The notes beneath the pieces are model-generated. The model had not been told where the DNA came from and did no database searches. It saw nothing but the letters and a program-made list of their open reading frames with translations. Below, one piece after another: positions 52,048-63,597 of a DNA stretch of 64,000 bases. The translations under genes and the position numbers were made by a program. Position 1 is the first letter of the stretch. Every line of letters starts with the position of its first letter. Location: the NCBI GenBank assembly GCA_047518005.1, contig JAKZRT010000010.1, positions 29,547 through 93,546 on the forward strand, written 5' to 3'. Origin of the DNA: JAKZRT01 sp047518005. GTDB lineage: Bacteria; Pseudomonadota; Alphaproteobacteria; Rhodobacterales; Rhodobacteraceae.

Positions 52048-53316
52048 ATGCTACAGGTTCTGGGCAGCGCCTGGGCCCTTTTGCTGGGCATGATGTTATT
52101 GCAGGTCGGCAACGGCATGCAGGGCACGCTCTTGGGCGTTCGGGGCGGCATCGAAGGGTTCACGACCTTCGAGCTTTCGATCATCACATCGGCCTATTTC
52201 GCGGGCTTTCTGGGCGGATCACGGCTGACCCCCGGCCTGATCCGTCGGGTTGGCCACGTGCGGGTGTTCGCGGCACTGGGATCGTTCATCTCGGCGGCCA
52301 TGGTGCTTTATCCCGCCGTCGCCGAGCCGTGGGCCTGGACACTGGTTCGGGTCGTCATCGGGTTTTCGTTTTCCGGGGTCTACGTGGTGGCCGAGAGCTG
52401 GCTCAACGACGCCTCTGACAACCACAACCGCGGCAAGGCGCTGTCGCTTTACATGATCGTCCAGATGATCGGCATAGTGTCAGGTCAGGCGCTTTTGAAC
52501 GTCTCCAGCCCCGCCGGTTTCCAGCTGTTCGTTATCGCCTCGGTGCTGGTCTCGATCTCGTTCGCGCCGATATTGCTGTCGGTGTCGCCGTCACCGGCTT
52601 TCGGAACCACCAAACCGATGAGCCTGCGCAAGCTCTACAAAGTATCCCCAACGGGCTTCGTCGGGATGGCGATCTTGGGTGGCGTGTTTGCGGCGCAATT
52701 CGGCATGTCGGCGGTCTATGCCACGTCGATTGGGCTGAGCGTCCCGCAGATCTCGGCCTTTGTCGGGACCATATTCATGGGCGCGATGCTGATGCAATAT
52801 CCGATCGGCTGGATGTCCGACCGGATGGACCGCCGACGCCTGATATTCGGCCTGGCCATACTGGGCAGCGGCAGCGGCATGCTGGGCATCGTGATGGGCG
52901 AATCCTACGCCGCGCTTCTGGGCGCCGCCTTTCTGATGGGCGGGGTGTCGAACCCGCTCTATTCGCTGCTGATCGCCTATACCAACGATTTTCTCGACCA
53001 CGACGACATGCCCGCCGCGTCGGGTGGGCTGATTTTTGTCAACGGGCTCGGTGCCATCGCCGGCCCTGTGGTGACCGGTTACGCCATGAGCCGCATGGGG
53101 CCGGACGGATTCTGGGTCTACATGGGCGGGCTGATGATTCTCTTGGCCGCATATATTGCGTACCGCATGACCCAACGCCCATCGCCCTATGCCGATACGG
53201 CCGACTACGACCTGGTGACATATGCGCCACTTTCGCCCTCGTCGTCGCCGATTGCGGTCGAGGTAGCGCAAGAAATCTACATTGATAACGCTAACGACGA
53301 CGAAACAGTGAGTTGA
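52048..53316 (+). CDS. MFS transporter, YcaD-like
   Basis: 422-residue polytopic protein of the major facilitator superfamily, twelve helices. Features are LLGMMLLQVGNGMQGTLLG in helix 1, SAYFAGFLGGSRLTPGLIRR, RVVIGFSFSGVYVVAESWLND and IGWMSDRMDRRRLIF, the pattern of the YcaD group. Substrate unknown. TAGGAG sits 8 nt before the ATG at 52048. The 35-residue acidic tail (from about 388) is probably cytoplasmic and unstructured. Followed by a DUF924 gene. Confidence 0.88.
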   Translation: MLQVLGSAWALLLGMMLLQVGNGMQGTLLGVRGGIEGFTTFELSIITSAYFAGFLGGSRLTPGLIRRVGHVRVFAALGSFISAAMVLYPAVAEPWAWTLVRVVIGFSFSGVYVVAESWLNDASDNHNRGKALSLYMIVQMIGIVSGQALLNVSSPAGFQLFVIASVLVSISFAPILLSVSPSPAFGTTKPMSLRKLYKVSPTGFVGMAILGGVFAAQFGMSAVYATSIGLSVPQISAFVGTIFMGAMLMQYPIGWMSDRMDRRRLIFGLAILGSGSGMLGIVMGESYAALLGAAFLMGGVSNPLYSLLIAYTNDFLDHDDMPAASGGLIFVNGLGAIAGPVVTGYAMSRMGPDGFWVYMGGLMILLAAYIAYRMTQRPSPYADTADYDLVTYAPLSPSSSPIAVEVAQEIYIDNANDDETVS

Positions 53317-53400
53317 GTTAAAAAAGTGTTGCAAAACCGAAAACTAGTGCCAAAGCTGGACGGGCCTGGAGGGTGGCTTGGCAAAGTGGAGGGGTCGAGT

Positions 53401-53997
53401 ATGGTTCGCCCAACCGATGTGACGCGTTTCTGGATTGACGAGGTCGGCCCTGCGGGCTGGTACAGATCCGATACCGAACTTGACGATTCAATCCGAAATG
53501 GCTTTCACGAAACTTGGCAACAGGTCGCGGCGGCAAGCTGTGACGGCAAGGACCTCGATGAATGGATGATGTCGCCCGAGACCACGCTGGCGCTGTTGAT
53601 CGTTCTCGATCAGTTCGCGCGCAACATGTTCCGCGACGATCCCCGGTCGTTCGCAACCGACGCCAAAGCGCGGGCGGTGACCAAGAAGGCCATCGATCGC
53701 GGCTGGGATCTGCGCATTCCGTGCCCCGAGCGTCAGTTCTTTTATATGCCGCTGATGCACTCTGAATGCCTCAGTGATCAGGACCGGGCAGTGCGCCTGA
53801 TGAAAACCCGGATGGACGGGAGCGAAGTCAACCTGCTGCACGCCCGCGCCCACCGCGAAGTCATTCGCCGTTTCGGACGGTTTCCCTTTCGAAACGTCGC
53901 CCTTTCACGCGACACCACGCCCGCCGAGCAAGATTTTCTGGCGGACGGTAGCTACGGGGCAATCGTAAACGAATTTAACGCGGCAGTTCCGGCCTGA
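53401..53997 (+). CDS. DUF924 family protein
   Basis: 198-residue soluble helical protein of DUF924. Conserved blocks are VTRFWIDEVGPAGWYRSD, LALLIVLDQFARNMFRDDP (the QFxRNxxR motif), FFYMPLMHSE and LLHARAHREVIRRFGRFP. The fold is TPR-like; function unknown. The ATG at 53401 gives the normal N terminus; GGAGGGG lies just upstream. Its 3' end overlaps the convergent LysR gene by 23 bp. Confidence 0.9.
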   Translation: MVRPTDVTRFWIDEVGPAGWYRSDTELDDSIRNGFHETWQQVAAASCDGKDLDEWMMSPETTLALLIVLDQFARNMFRDDPRSFATDAKARAVTKKAIDRGWDLRIPCPERQFFYMPLMHSECLSDQDRAVRLMKTRMDGSEVNLLHARAHREVIRRFGRFPFRNVALSRDTTPAEQDFLADGSYGAIVNEFNAAVPA

Positions 53998-54922
53998 GGG
54001 CGGGGCGTCGGAATTTTGCCTCGATGGATTCGCTGGTTTGCCGGGCCTGATCCTGCAACCAAGCCACAAATCTCGACATTTGCGGACGTGCAAGCAGCCC
54101 GTCGCGCATGCGCATTCGATAGGCGAACGGCGCTGCAAGGCTGTGGTCCAGCGGATAGGGAAGCACCAGCGCATCGCTTTTCAGATCGTTTTCGGCCAGA
54201 GCATAGCCGCATATCAGAAATCCTACGTCTTGGCGGGCGGCTTCCAGCGCCAGACGAACATTGCCATAGTGAACGCCGCGTTCGCCCCCGCTTGCCCGCA
54301 ATCCGAAATGATCGAACCAGGCCCGCCACCCGGGGCAATCGTCGTCGTCGCGCTGCGCCGCCAGATGCAACAACGGCATGCCTTCCATTTCATTGATCTG
54401 GTCGTAATCCGCGATTCGGCGCACGTTGTCTGGGCTGCAGACCGGAAGCAGCTGGTCGACAAAAATCGCCTCGCCGCTCGCGTCGCGACCGTATTCGATC
54501 CTCAGATCAGGGGCGCCCAGACGTGTCGGCACATCACCGGCACCGTTGATACAGAAATGGATGTTGGGATATTTGTCGCGAAACCCAGGCAGTCTCGGTT
54601 CAAGCCAAAGCTCGGCCCAGTCAATGTCTGCGACGATGTGAATTTCGGCGACGCGCTGAAAGTCCAGCGTCTCGCTGACCCGGGCAAGGGCATCGAAAGC
54701 AAGCCGCAAATCGGCCATCGCCGCATCAAGTTCTTTTGTGGGCTGCAGGCCCGACCTGCCGCGCACCAAAAGATCGGTGCCCAGGTAATTCTCGAGCGAA
54801 CGGATGCGTAGGCCGACCGCAGCAGGCGTAATTCCCAGATGATCAGCAGCGTCCTTAAGCGATCCTTTTCGGATCGCCATGTCCAGGGCTTGCAGGGCCC
54901 GGAGGTGCGAAGGCACGGTCAT
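53975..54922 (-). CDS. LysR-family transcriptional regulator
   Basis: 315-residue LTTR. N-terminal winged HTH (LRALQALDMAIRKGSLKDAADHLGITPAAVGLRIRSLENYLG, key part DAADHLGITPAAVGLRIRSLE) and a periplasmic-binding-like effector domain (residues 90-300, GvcA-like layout; WAELWLEPRLPGF, LRIEYGRDASGEA, GWRAWFDHFGL). Effector unknown. The ATG at 54922 is one base from a 19-bp inverted repeat (54924-54942). It is divergent from a DUF4242 gene, the likely target. Confidence 0.92.
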   Translation of the reverse strand: MTVPSHLRALQALDMAIRKGSLKDAADHLGITPAAVGLRIRSLENYLGTDLLVRGRSGLQPTKELDAAMADLRLAFDALARVSETLDFQRVAEIHIVADIDWAELWLEPRLPGFRDKYPNIHFCINGAGDVPTRLGAPDLRIEYGRDASGEAIFVDQLLPVCSPDNVRRIADYDQINEMEGMPLLHLAAQRDDDDCPGWRAWFDHFGLRASGGERGVHYGNVRLALEAARQDVGFLICGYALAENDLKSDALVLPYPLDHSLAAPFAYRMRMRDGLLARPQMSRFVAWLQDQARQTSESIEAKFRRPALRPELPR

Positions 54923-54923
54923 T

Positions 54924-54942
54924 GATAAAGTTTACCTTTATC
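54924..54942. promoter_or_regulatory. Palindrome overlapping LysR ribosome-binding region
   Basis: GATAAAG-TTTAC-CTTTATC, perfect 7-bp arms and 5-nt spacer, ending one base before the LysR ATG on the minus strand. On that strand it contains AAAGG, the only ribosome-site candidate, so binding or RNA folding would block translation. Confidence 0.6.
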
Positions 54943-54972
54943 GGCCACAAATTCAATCATAATTGCAAAAGG

Positions 54973-54996
54973 TTTTCTTCATTGAAGCAAAGAAAA
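54973..54996. promoter_or_regulatory. Second inverted repeat in the LysR / DUF4242 intergenic region
   Basis: TTTTCTT (54973-54979) and AAGAAAA (54990-54996) around 10 nt, with an internal perfect CTTCA-T-TGAAG (54977-54987). Candidate LysR-type binding site for the divergent promoters. Confidence 0.45.
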
Positions 54997-55062
54997 TTGA
55001 GTTAGGGTTTCTGCGTCGGCTCGGTCAGTCTGGAATCACCAAACACAAGAAAGGAACAAGGG

Positions 55063-55341
55063 ATGTTAAAGAGATTTATGATCGAACGTGAGATTTCCGG
55101 GATCGGAGATTTTTCACCGACCGAACTTTGCGCAGCATCGCGGGCCTCCAACAAGGCGCTGGCCGACATCGGATCCTCGATTCAGTGGCAGCATTCATAT
55201 GTTGCTGGCGACAAAACCTTCTGTGTTTACCTTGCCGAAGGCGAAGACGACATTCGCAGGCACTCGGAACTAAGCGGGATTCCGTTCGCCCTGATAACCG
55301 AAGTCCCTGAAATTATTAATCCGCTGACGGCCAACAACTAG
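55063..55341 (+). CDS. DUF4242 small protein
   Basis: 92-residue DUF4242 protein, a dimeric ferredoxin-like fold; one characterised relative (SCO4226) binds nickel. Sequence begins MLKRFMIEREISGIGDF and has ASNKALADIGSSIQWQHSYV and KTFCVYLAEGEDDIRRHSE, all standard family segments. AAGGAACAAGG precedes the ATG at 55063. Located head to head with a LysR gene and expected to be its regulatory target; ligand unknown. Confidence 0.88.
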   Translation: MLKRFMIEREISGIGDFSPTELCAASRASNKALADIGSSIQWQHSYVAGDKTFCVYLAEGEDDIRRHSELSGIPFALITEVPEIINPLTANN

Positions 55342-55459
55342 ACGCGAACCACTTCCGTCGCCGCCATGCGTCTCGCGCATGGCGGATCCCGTCTGACCGC
55401 CGTTGTCGCTTCAGCCGCCTTGGTTTACCCTCCCCACTGAACTAACGCGGAGATGACCG

Positions 55460-56869
55460 ATGGCCGAACAGTACTTTGATGTCGTTGTAATTGGTGCGGG
55501 CCCTGGGGGCTACGTCGCCGCGATCCGGGCCAGCCAATTGGGCCTGAAAACAGCGATTGTCGAACGCGAACACATGGGCGGCATCTGTCTGAACTGGGGC
55601 TGCATCCCGACCAAGGCGCTGCTCAGGTCGTCGGAAATATTCCACCTGATGCACCGCGCCAAGGAATTCGGCCTCAAAGCTGACGGGATCGGTTATGACC
55701 TGGACGCCGTTGTTGCCCGGTCTCGGGCGATTGCCAGGCAACTCAACGGCGGCGTCGGTCACCTGATGAAAAAGAACAAAGTGACCGTGGTGATGGGCGC
55801 CGCGTCGCTGCCCGCCAAGGGCAAGGTCAGCGTCAAGACCGACGCGAAAAACGGGGGTGGCACCGAGACCCTGACCGCCAAGTCGATCATTCTGGCCACC
55901 GGCGCGCGGGCGCGCGAACTGCCGGGGCTCGAGGCCGACGGCGATCGCGTCTGGACCTACAAACACGCCCTGCAACCGCCGCGGATGCCCAAGAATCTGC
56001 TGGTCATCGGCTCGGGGGCGATCGGCATCGAATTTGCCAGCTTCTACAACACACTCGGGGCCGATACGACGGTGGTCGAAGTGCTGGACCGCATTCTGCC
56101 GGTTGAAGATGCCGAGATCAGCGCCTTCGCCAAGAAAGCCTTCGCAAAACAGGGCATGACCCTGCGCGAAAACGCGATGGTCAAACAACTTGATCGCGGC
56201 AAGGGCAAGGTGACCGCGCATATCGAAGTAAGTGGGAAAACTGAAAAGATCGACTTCGACACGGTCATCTCGGCGGTTGGAATTGTTGGAAATGTGGAAG
56301 GTCTGGGGCTGGAAGGGCTTGGCGTCAAGATCGACCGCACCCATGTGGTGACCGACGAATACTGCCGCACCGGCGTCGATGGCCTTTACGCAATCGGCGA
56401 TGTCGCCGGTGCCCCCTGGCTGGCGCATAAGGCCAGCCACGAAGGCGTGATGGTGGCCGAACTGATCGCCGGCAAGAACAAGGTTCACCCGGTCAAACCC
56501 GAAAGCATCGCCGGCTGCACCTATTGCCACCCCCAGGTCGCCAGCGTCGGCTATTCCGAGGCCCGCGCCAAAGAACTGGGTCACAAGGTCAAGGTCGGCC
56601 GCTTCCCGTTCATCGGCAACGGCAAGGCCATCGCGCTTGGCGAGGTTGACGGTATGGTGAAAACCGTTTTTGACGCGGGCTCCGGCGAACTTCTCGGCGC
56701 GCACATGATCGGGGCCGAGGTGACCGAACTGATCCAGGGCTATGTGGTGGGCCGCCAGTTGGAAACCACCGAAGAGGACCTGATGCACAGCGTCTTCCCG
56801 CATCCGACGCTCAGCGAGATGATGCACGAAAGTGTGCTCGAGGCCTACGGGCGGGCGATCCACATCTGA
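55460..56869 (+). CDS. lpdA: Dihydrolipoyl dehydrogenase
   Basis: FAD flavoprotein reoxidising dihydrolipoamide in 2-oxoacid dehydrogenase complexes or the glycine cleavage system. The 469-residue protein has the FAD GXGXXG (VVVIGAGPGGYVAAI), the redox disulfide GGICLNWGCIPTKALL, an NAD GXGXXG (LLVIGSGAIGIEF), YAIGDVAGAPWLAHKA and the C-terminal HPTLSEMMHE with the catalytic His-Glu. Alone here; no E1 or E2 gene is adjacent. Start ATG at 55460. Confidence 0.96.
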   Translation: MAEQYFDVVVIGAGPGGYVAAIRASQLGLKTAIVEREHMGGICLNWGCIPTKALLRSSEIFHLMHRAKEFGLKADGIGYDLDAVVARSRAIARQLNGGVGHLMKKNKVTVVMGAASLPAKGKVSVKTDAKNGGGTETLTAKSIILATGARARELPGLEADGDRVWTYKHALQPPRMPKNLLVIGSGAIGIEFASFYNTLGADTTVVEVLDRILPVEDAEISAFAKKAFAKQGMTLRENAMVKQLDRGKGKVTAHIEVSGKTEKIDFDTVISAVGIVGNVEGLGLEGLGVKIDRTHVVTDEYCRTGVDGLYAIGDVAGAPWLAHKASHEGVMVAELIAGKNKVHPVKPESIAGCTYCHPQVASVGYSEARAKELGHKVKVGRFPFIGNGKAIALGEVDGMVKTVFDAGSGELLGAHMIGAEVTELIQGYVVGRQLETTEEDLMHSVFPHPTLSEMMHESVLEAYGRAIHI

Positions 56870-56933
56870 GGCGGGCAAGGGGGGCCTGTTATCCACAGAA
56901 AAGTGACCGGGGCAGGGTGAGCGCAGTGCCTTT

Positions 56934-56948
56934 GTTCCCTGTATGTTC
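56934..56948 (+). promoter_or_regulatory. LexA (SOS) box of uvrA
   Basis: GTTC-CCTGTAT-GTTC, exact match to the alphaproteobacterial LexA consensus GTTC-N7-GTTC, 65 nt before the uvrA start. This box type was characterised in Rhodobacter, where uvrA is an SOS gene. Confidence 0.85.
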
Positions 56949-57013
56949 CATATTTTGATTGGCCTTTGCCACATAACGCACTATGTCTCATGGCACGGGT
57001 GTTCGAGGGTTCT

Positions 57014-59878
<2,865 letters not shown>

Positions 59879-59930
59879 GCCCTTGCGGCCCCGACCTTTT
59901 CATCGTGTTGGCAAATACTTTGGGGTGAAT

Positions 59931-59951
59931 GCCCCGGACCCTGTCCGGGGC
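59931..59951. repeat. GC palindrome downstream of uvrA
   Basis: GCCCCGGAC-CCT-GTCCGGGGC, perfect 9-bp stem with a 3-nt loop, without a T-tract. Repetitive-palindrome type. Confidence 0.6.
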
Positions 59952-59991
59952 CGAGGGGCAACGCGCCTGATCCGCATGAAATGCACAAAAT

Positions 59992-60010
59992 AGCCTGCGC
60001 GCAGGTTTTT
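59992..60010 (+). terminator. Candidate uvrA terminator
   Basis: AGCCTG (59992-59997), loop CGCG, CAGGTT (60002-60007) followed by TTT; 6-bp stem with one G-U pair and a five-base T-run from 60006. Confidence 0.5.
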
Positions 60011-60039
60011 CCCGCGCTCATTTTGGGAAATCTACCGGA

Positions 60040-60369
60040 TCAGTCCAGAACCGCCGCGATGGCGCTGAAAAGCTCCAGAATTTCGCCGGTTTCCTTGTCG
60101 GTGCGTACATAGATATTGTCGCCCAACCGATACCAGCCATAGCGCCGATCGAGGTCGTACCGGTCGCGGTCGAGGAAAATATGCGGAAATTCTCCGATCC
60201 AATCGCCTTTTTTGGCCAATCCCGGCGGAATGCAGGGCGGGTTTTTCTTGGCCAGCCCCGGCGGACAGTGACCGACGCCAACGCCGTTGCCCTTACCGGC
60301 GCTCGCAGGAATTGACAGTACGCTGGCGGCCAGGGCACTGCTGAGAATTATTGTAATGATACGGCGCAT
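60040..60369 (-). CDS. Small secreted PPGLAKK-repeat protein
   Basis: 109-residue exported protein. A signal peptide (MRRIITIILSSALAASVLS, cleavage near ASA) is followed by two copies of a PPGLAKK unit (HCPPGLAKKNPPC and IPPGLAKKGDW) with two Cys, then a compact domain ending GWYRLGDNIYVRTDKETGEILEL. Similar proteins occur in Rhodobacteraceae and have sometimes been mislabelled excinuclease subunit A because they neighbour uvrA; no such activity is visible. The C-terminal region resembles RcnB-type periplasmic modules. AGGAG precedes the ATG at 60369. Confidence 0.8.
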   Translation of the reverse strand: MRRIITIILSSALAASVLSIPASAGKGNGVGVGHCPPGLAKKNPPCIPPGLAKKGDWIGEFPHIFLDRDRYDLDRRYGWYRLGDNIYVRTDKETGEILELFSAIAAVLD

Positions 60370-60477
60370 GATAAGCTCCTGCTCGATTTGTTGGCTGTCT
60401 ATCCAATACAGCGACCCGGTAACAGCGGCGCTGGTTCGGGTGGGCAAATACCGCGGAAATACGCCGAAAATGCGGCG

Positions 60478-61350
60478 TCAGCCGCGGCCGCGCGCCTCGA
60501 ACCGGGGCAGCATGGCCGAAAAATCACGGCCGCGCCCGTCTTCGTCCTCGACAAACGTCGCGTAAAGCTCGGTCGCGCGTGCGCCCATGGGGGTGTCGGC
60601 GTCAACCGCCGCCGCCGCCTGTTGGCTCAGGCGCAGGTCCTTCAACATCAATTCGGCCGCAAATCCAGGGTGATAGCCGGTGTCGGCCGGGCTGGCAGGG
60701 CCAACGCCCGGGGCCGGGCAATAGGCGTTCATCGTCCAGCTATAGCCCGACGAGGTTGACACCACATCAAACATCGCATGCCGGTCCAGCCCCAGCTTGT
60801 CGGCCAGCGCAAAGGCCTCGCAGGTGGCAATCATCGTTGCCCCCAGGATCATGTTGTTGCAAATCTTGGCCGCCTGACCATTTCCCGACGGGCCGCAATG
60901 AACCGCCTTTTGTCCCATAATATCAAAAAGTACCAGCGCCTTCTTAAATCCAACCTCAGGTCCGCCCACCATGAATGTCAGCGTTCCATCCGTTGCCCCG
61001 CCGACACCGCCGGACACTGGCGCGTCCAGCGGCAACAGCCCCGCCGCCTCGGTCGCTTCGGCCACCGCGCGGGCGCTCTCAACATCAACCGTGGAACAAT
61101 CCAGAAATACCGCACCGGGTGCCATCGACGGAATAACCTCGTCGGCAACGCTACGAAAAATCGCGCCGTTCGGCAGCATGGTGATCACCACATCCGCACC
61201 CGCCGCCACATCCGCTGCCGACTTTCCGGCAATGACGCCCTCGGGAATTGGCGCCGCGGTGTCAAAGCCCGACACCTTGTGGCCGCCGCGCGCCAGATTG
61301 GCCGCCATCGGCGCGCCCATGTTTCCAAGGCCGATAAATCCGATCTTCAT
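60478..61350 (-). CDS. mmsB: 3-hydroxyisobutyrate dehydrogenase
   Basis: NAD-dependent oxidation of 3-hydroxyisobutyrate to methylmalonate semialdehyde in valine catabolism. The 290-residue protein has the nucleotide motif KIGFIGLGNMGAPMAANL, LDAPVSGGVGGATDGTLTFM, the catalytic Lys in GNGQAAKICNNMILG, and a KDLRLSQQAA tail. The ATG at 61350 overlaps the stop of the 3-hydroxyisobutyryl-CoA hydrolase gene (ATGA), which provides its substrate. Other beta-hydroxyacid dehydrogenases share the fold but the operon supports this assignment. Confidence 0.93.
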   Translation of the reverse strand: MKIGFIGLGNMGAPMAANLARGGHKVSGFDTAAPIPEGVIAGKSAADVAAGADVVITMLPNGAIFRSVADEVIPSMAPGAVFLDCSTVDVESARAVAEATEAAGLLPLDAPVSGGVGGATDGTLTFMVGGPEVGFKKALVLFDIMGQKAVHCGPSGNGQAAKICNNMILGATMIATCEAFALADKLGLDRHAMFDVVSTSSGYSWTMNAYCPAPGVGPASPADTGYHPGFAAELMLKDLRLSQQAAAAVDADTPMGARATELYATFVEDEDGRGRDFSAMLPRFEARGRG

Positions 61351-62390
61351 CTGAAGTCTCCCAATATCAGGGCCTCCGGGCCCAGCGGCATCAGCATCGC
61401 CGGCACCTCGCCGGCGGGCACCGATTCTGCATCTGCGAATTTCCAAACCGGCTTTCGGTCCTTGTCGACGATTTGCGCGCGAATGCCTTCCAGAAAATCG
61501 CCGCGCTCGATTGCCCGGTAGGTGGCGCGAAACTCGGCGTCCAGCGCCGCCTCGATCGTACCCAGCGCACGGGCGCGATGCACCAGCTCGACAGCAATCG
61601 ACGCCGACAACGGCGACACACGGGCCAGGGCCGCAAGCGCTGAGGCGGAAAATTCGCCACCGTTATGGTTCAGCGAAGTGACAATATCGATCAGGGTTTC
61701 GCCGCCAAAATGCCGGTCAATCTGGTCCTGCAGCCCCGGCAGGTCGCCGCTCGGGGCCAGTATCGCGGCCCGGTCGATCGCTGCCCAATCGCCGCCTTCC
61801 TCCAGCGCCGCAACCAGGCCAGGCCAGGCAGCCCGTGGAACGTAATAGTCTGCAAAACCTGCATAAATTGCGTCTCCGGGGCCCATGCGCCTGGCCGTAG
61901 AGCCCAGATATTCGCCGCACCGACCCGGCGCCCGCCCCAATATCAGCGTACCGCCCACATCGGGCACCAGCCCGATCCCGCATTCGGGCATGGCGATCTG
62001 CGAGTTTTCGCAAACCACCCGGTGCGAGCCATGGCACCCAATCCCCACACCGCCGCCCATGGTGAAGCCCTGCATGAAAACGGCCACCGGCTTGGGAAAG
62101 TGAAAGAGCTTGGCGTTCATCCGGTATTCGTCGCGCCAGAAATTGCGCGCCACCGAAAAGTCCCCGGCGCGGCCCGCCGCGTAGATCAGCGCAATATCCC
62201 CGCCCGAACAAAATGCCCGGTCGCCTGCCGCATCGATCACGATCATCGTTACAGCCGTGTCGTCCCGCCACGCATCAAGCGCTGCCTCGACGGCGCGGCC
62301 CATCGCGGGCGTCAGCGCATTCAGCGCCTGCGGCCGGGTCAGCGTAATCCGGCCCACGCGACCGGTTTTGCGGATCGAAATGTCAGTCAT
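61347..62390 (-). CDS. 3-hydroxyisobutyryl-CoA hydrolase (enoyl-CoA hydratase family)
   Basis: Hydrolyses 3-hydroxyisobutyryl-CoA in valine catabolism. The 347-residue crotonase-fold protein has RPQALNALTPAMG, FCSGGDIALIYAAG for the oxyanion hole, FMQGFTMGGGVGIGCHGSHRV and MPECGIGLVPDVGGT, with length and motifs of the HIBCH subgroup, longer than plain enoyl-CoA hydratases. It is the first gene of a two-gene unit with mmsB, a 4-nt overlap. Start at the ATG at 62390. Confidence 0.9.
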   Translation of the reverse strand: MTDISIRKTGRVGRITLTRPQALNALTPAMGRAVEAALDAWRDDTAVTMIVIDAAGDRAFCSGGDIALIYAAGRAGDFSVARNFWRDEYRMNAKLFHFPKPVAVFMQGFTMGGGVGIGCHGSHRVVCENSQIAMPECGIGLVPDVGGTLILGRAPGRCGEYLGSTARRMGPGDAIYAGFADYYVPRAAWPGLVAALEEGGDWAAIDRAAILAPSGDLPGLQDQIDRHFGGETLIDIVTSLNHNGGEFSASALAALARVSPLSASIAVELVHRARALGTIEAALDAEFRATYRAIERGDFLEGIRAQIVDKDRKPVWKFADAESVPAGEVPAMLMPLGPEALILGDFR

Positions 62391-62466
62391 CGGGGCCCAG
62401 CCGGTTCAAATTGAACACGGGTTTATTTTTTCGCAAGCGCGCTCTGAATGCAAGCGCCACAGTCGG

Positions 62467-63597
62467 TCAAAAGTCCTGATGAAACTCGCTGACCAGATGA
62501 TCAACCACCGATTTCAGCGCCTGGTCGCGGGTCGCACCGGCACCAATCGTGGCCAGGAATATTTCGCGCTGGCGTTCGGCGCTGGTGCCGGCGGCCACAA
62601 TGTCGCGGGCACGGGCGACCTCTTCGACACACCCCAGCGCCTCGGCATCCTCAGCAATCATGTCGAGCCATTCGTCGACCAGATCCGCCATCGGCACGAT
62701 GGCGCTCTTGCCAAAATCGATCAGCCCCTCGCTGGCCCCGAAACGTTGCGCCCGCCAGCGGTTTTCGGCGATCAGGAAGTGGTCGTAGAGCCGCCAGCGC
62801 TGGTTGGCGGCGCGCAGCCGCGACAACATCCGCGTGGTCGACTGGATCAGCGCCGCCAGCGTCAGCGTATGTTCCAGCCGCGGGGCCACGTCGCAGATGC
62901 GGGTCTCGATGGTCGGGTATTTGGCCGAGGGGCGCAGGTCCCACCAAATCTTTGACGTGTCCTCGATGATATCGAGGTCAATCAGCACCTGCACCGACCG
63001 CTGATATTCGGCCCAGCTTGAAAACTGCGGCGGCAGACCGGTGCGCGGCAGGTTGTCAAAAACCGTCAGCCGGTAACTCGCCAGCCCGGTGTCTTCGCCC
63101 TGCCAGAACGGCGACGAGGCGCTAAGCGCCAGTAAATGCGGCAGGAAATAGCTCAGCTGATTGGTCAGATCGATCCGCAGTTCCTCAGACGGTACGCCTA
63201 TGTGCACATGCATCCCGCAGATCAAAAGCCGCCTTGCAACGCCGCCCAGCGCGCGTTCAAGGTCGTTGTACCGGTCGCGTTTGGTCGGCGTTTGGGCTTT
63301 CCAGTCGCCAAACGGGTGGCACGAGACCGCAATCGGGGCCAGCCCGTGCTCGGTCGCCACCCGCGCCACGGTGCCGCGCAGCCGCTGCAAATCGGCCCTG
63401 GCTTCGGTAATGTTCTGGCAGACGCGGGTACCGATCTCGATCTGGCACTGCAGAAACTCGGGGCTGAACTGGCCCTCCAGCTCGGCAGCACAAGCGTCCA
63501 TCAGCCCCTGCGGAGCTTCGGCCAGCGCACCGGTTTCGGGATCGACCAGAAGGTATTCCTCTTCGATCCCGATGGAAAAGTCTGTCGTGTCCGGCAT
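62467..63597 (-). CDS. Carboxylate-amine ligase (YbdK/GCS2 family)
   Basis: 376-residue ATP-dependent ligase of the glutamate-cysteine ligase type 2 family (YbdK). N-terminal FSIGIEEEYLLVDPETG with the metal-binding Glu cluster, then CQIEIGTRVCQNITEA, HPFGDWKAQ, ICGMHVHIGVPSEE, IETRICDVAPRLEHTL, and the C-terminal RAQRFGASEGLIDFGK. Some relatives make gamma-glutamylcysteine weakly; the physiological substrates are uncertain. The ATG at 63597 is used; the longer frame lacks family resemblance. Single gene. Confidence 0.9.
   Translation of the reverse strand: MPDTTDFSIGIEEEYLLVDPETGALAEAPQGLMDACAAELEGQFSPEFLQCQIEIGTRVCQNITEARADLQRLRGTVARVATEHGLAPIAVSCHPFGDWKAQTPTKRDRYNDLERALGGVARRLLICGMHVHIGVPSEELRIDLTNQLSYFLPHLLALSASSPFWQGEDTGLASYRLTVFDNLPRTGLPPQFSSWAEYQRSVQVLIDLDIIEDTSKIWWDLRPSAKYPTIETRICDVAPRLEHTLTLAALIQSTTRMLSRLRAANQRWRLYDHFLIAENRWRAQRFGASEGLIDFGKSAIVPMADLVDEWLDMIAEDAEALGCVEEVARARDIVAAGTSAERQREIFLATIGAGATRDQALKSVVDHLVSEFHQDF

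Noticed and set aside
56889..56897. TTATCCACA as part of a replication origin
   Set aside because: Only one perfect box, no cluster, no AT-rich unwinding element and no dnaA or gidA nearby.
55442..56974. Long antisense frame (510 codons) over lpd
   Set aside because: Mirror of the conserved lpd gene with His/Arg-rich, family-free content; expected in high-GC DNA.
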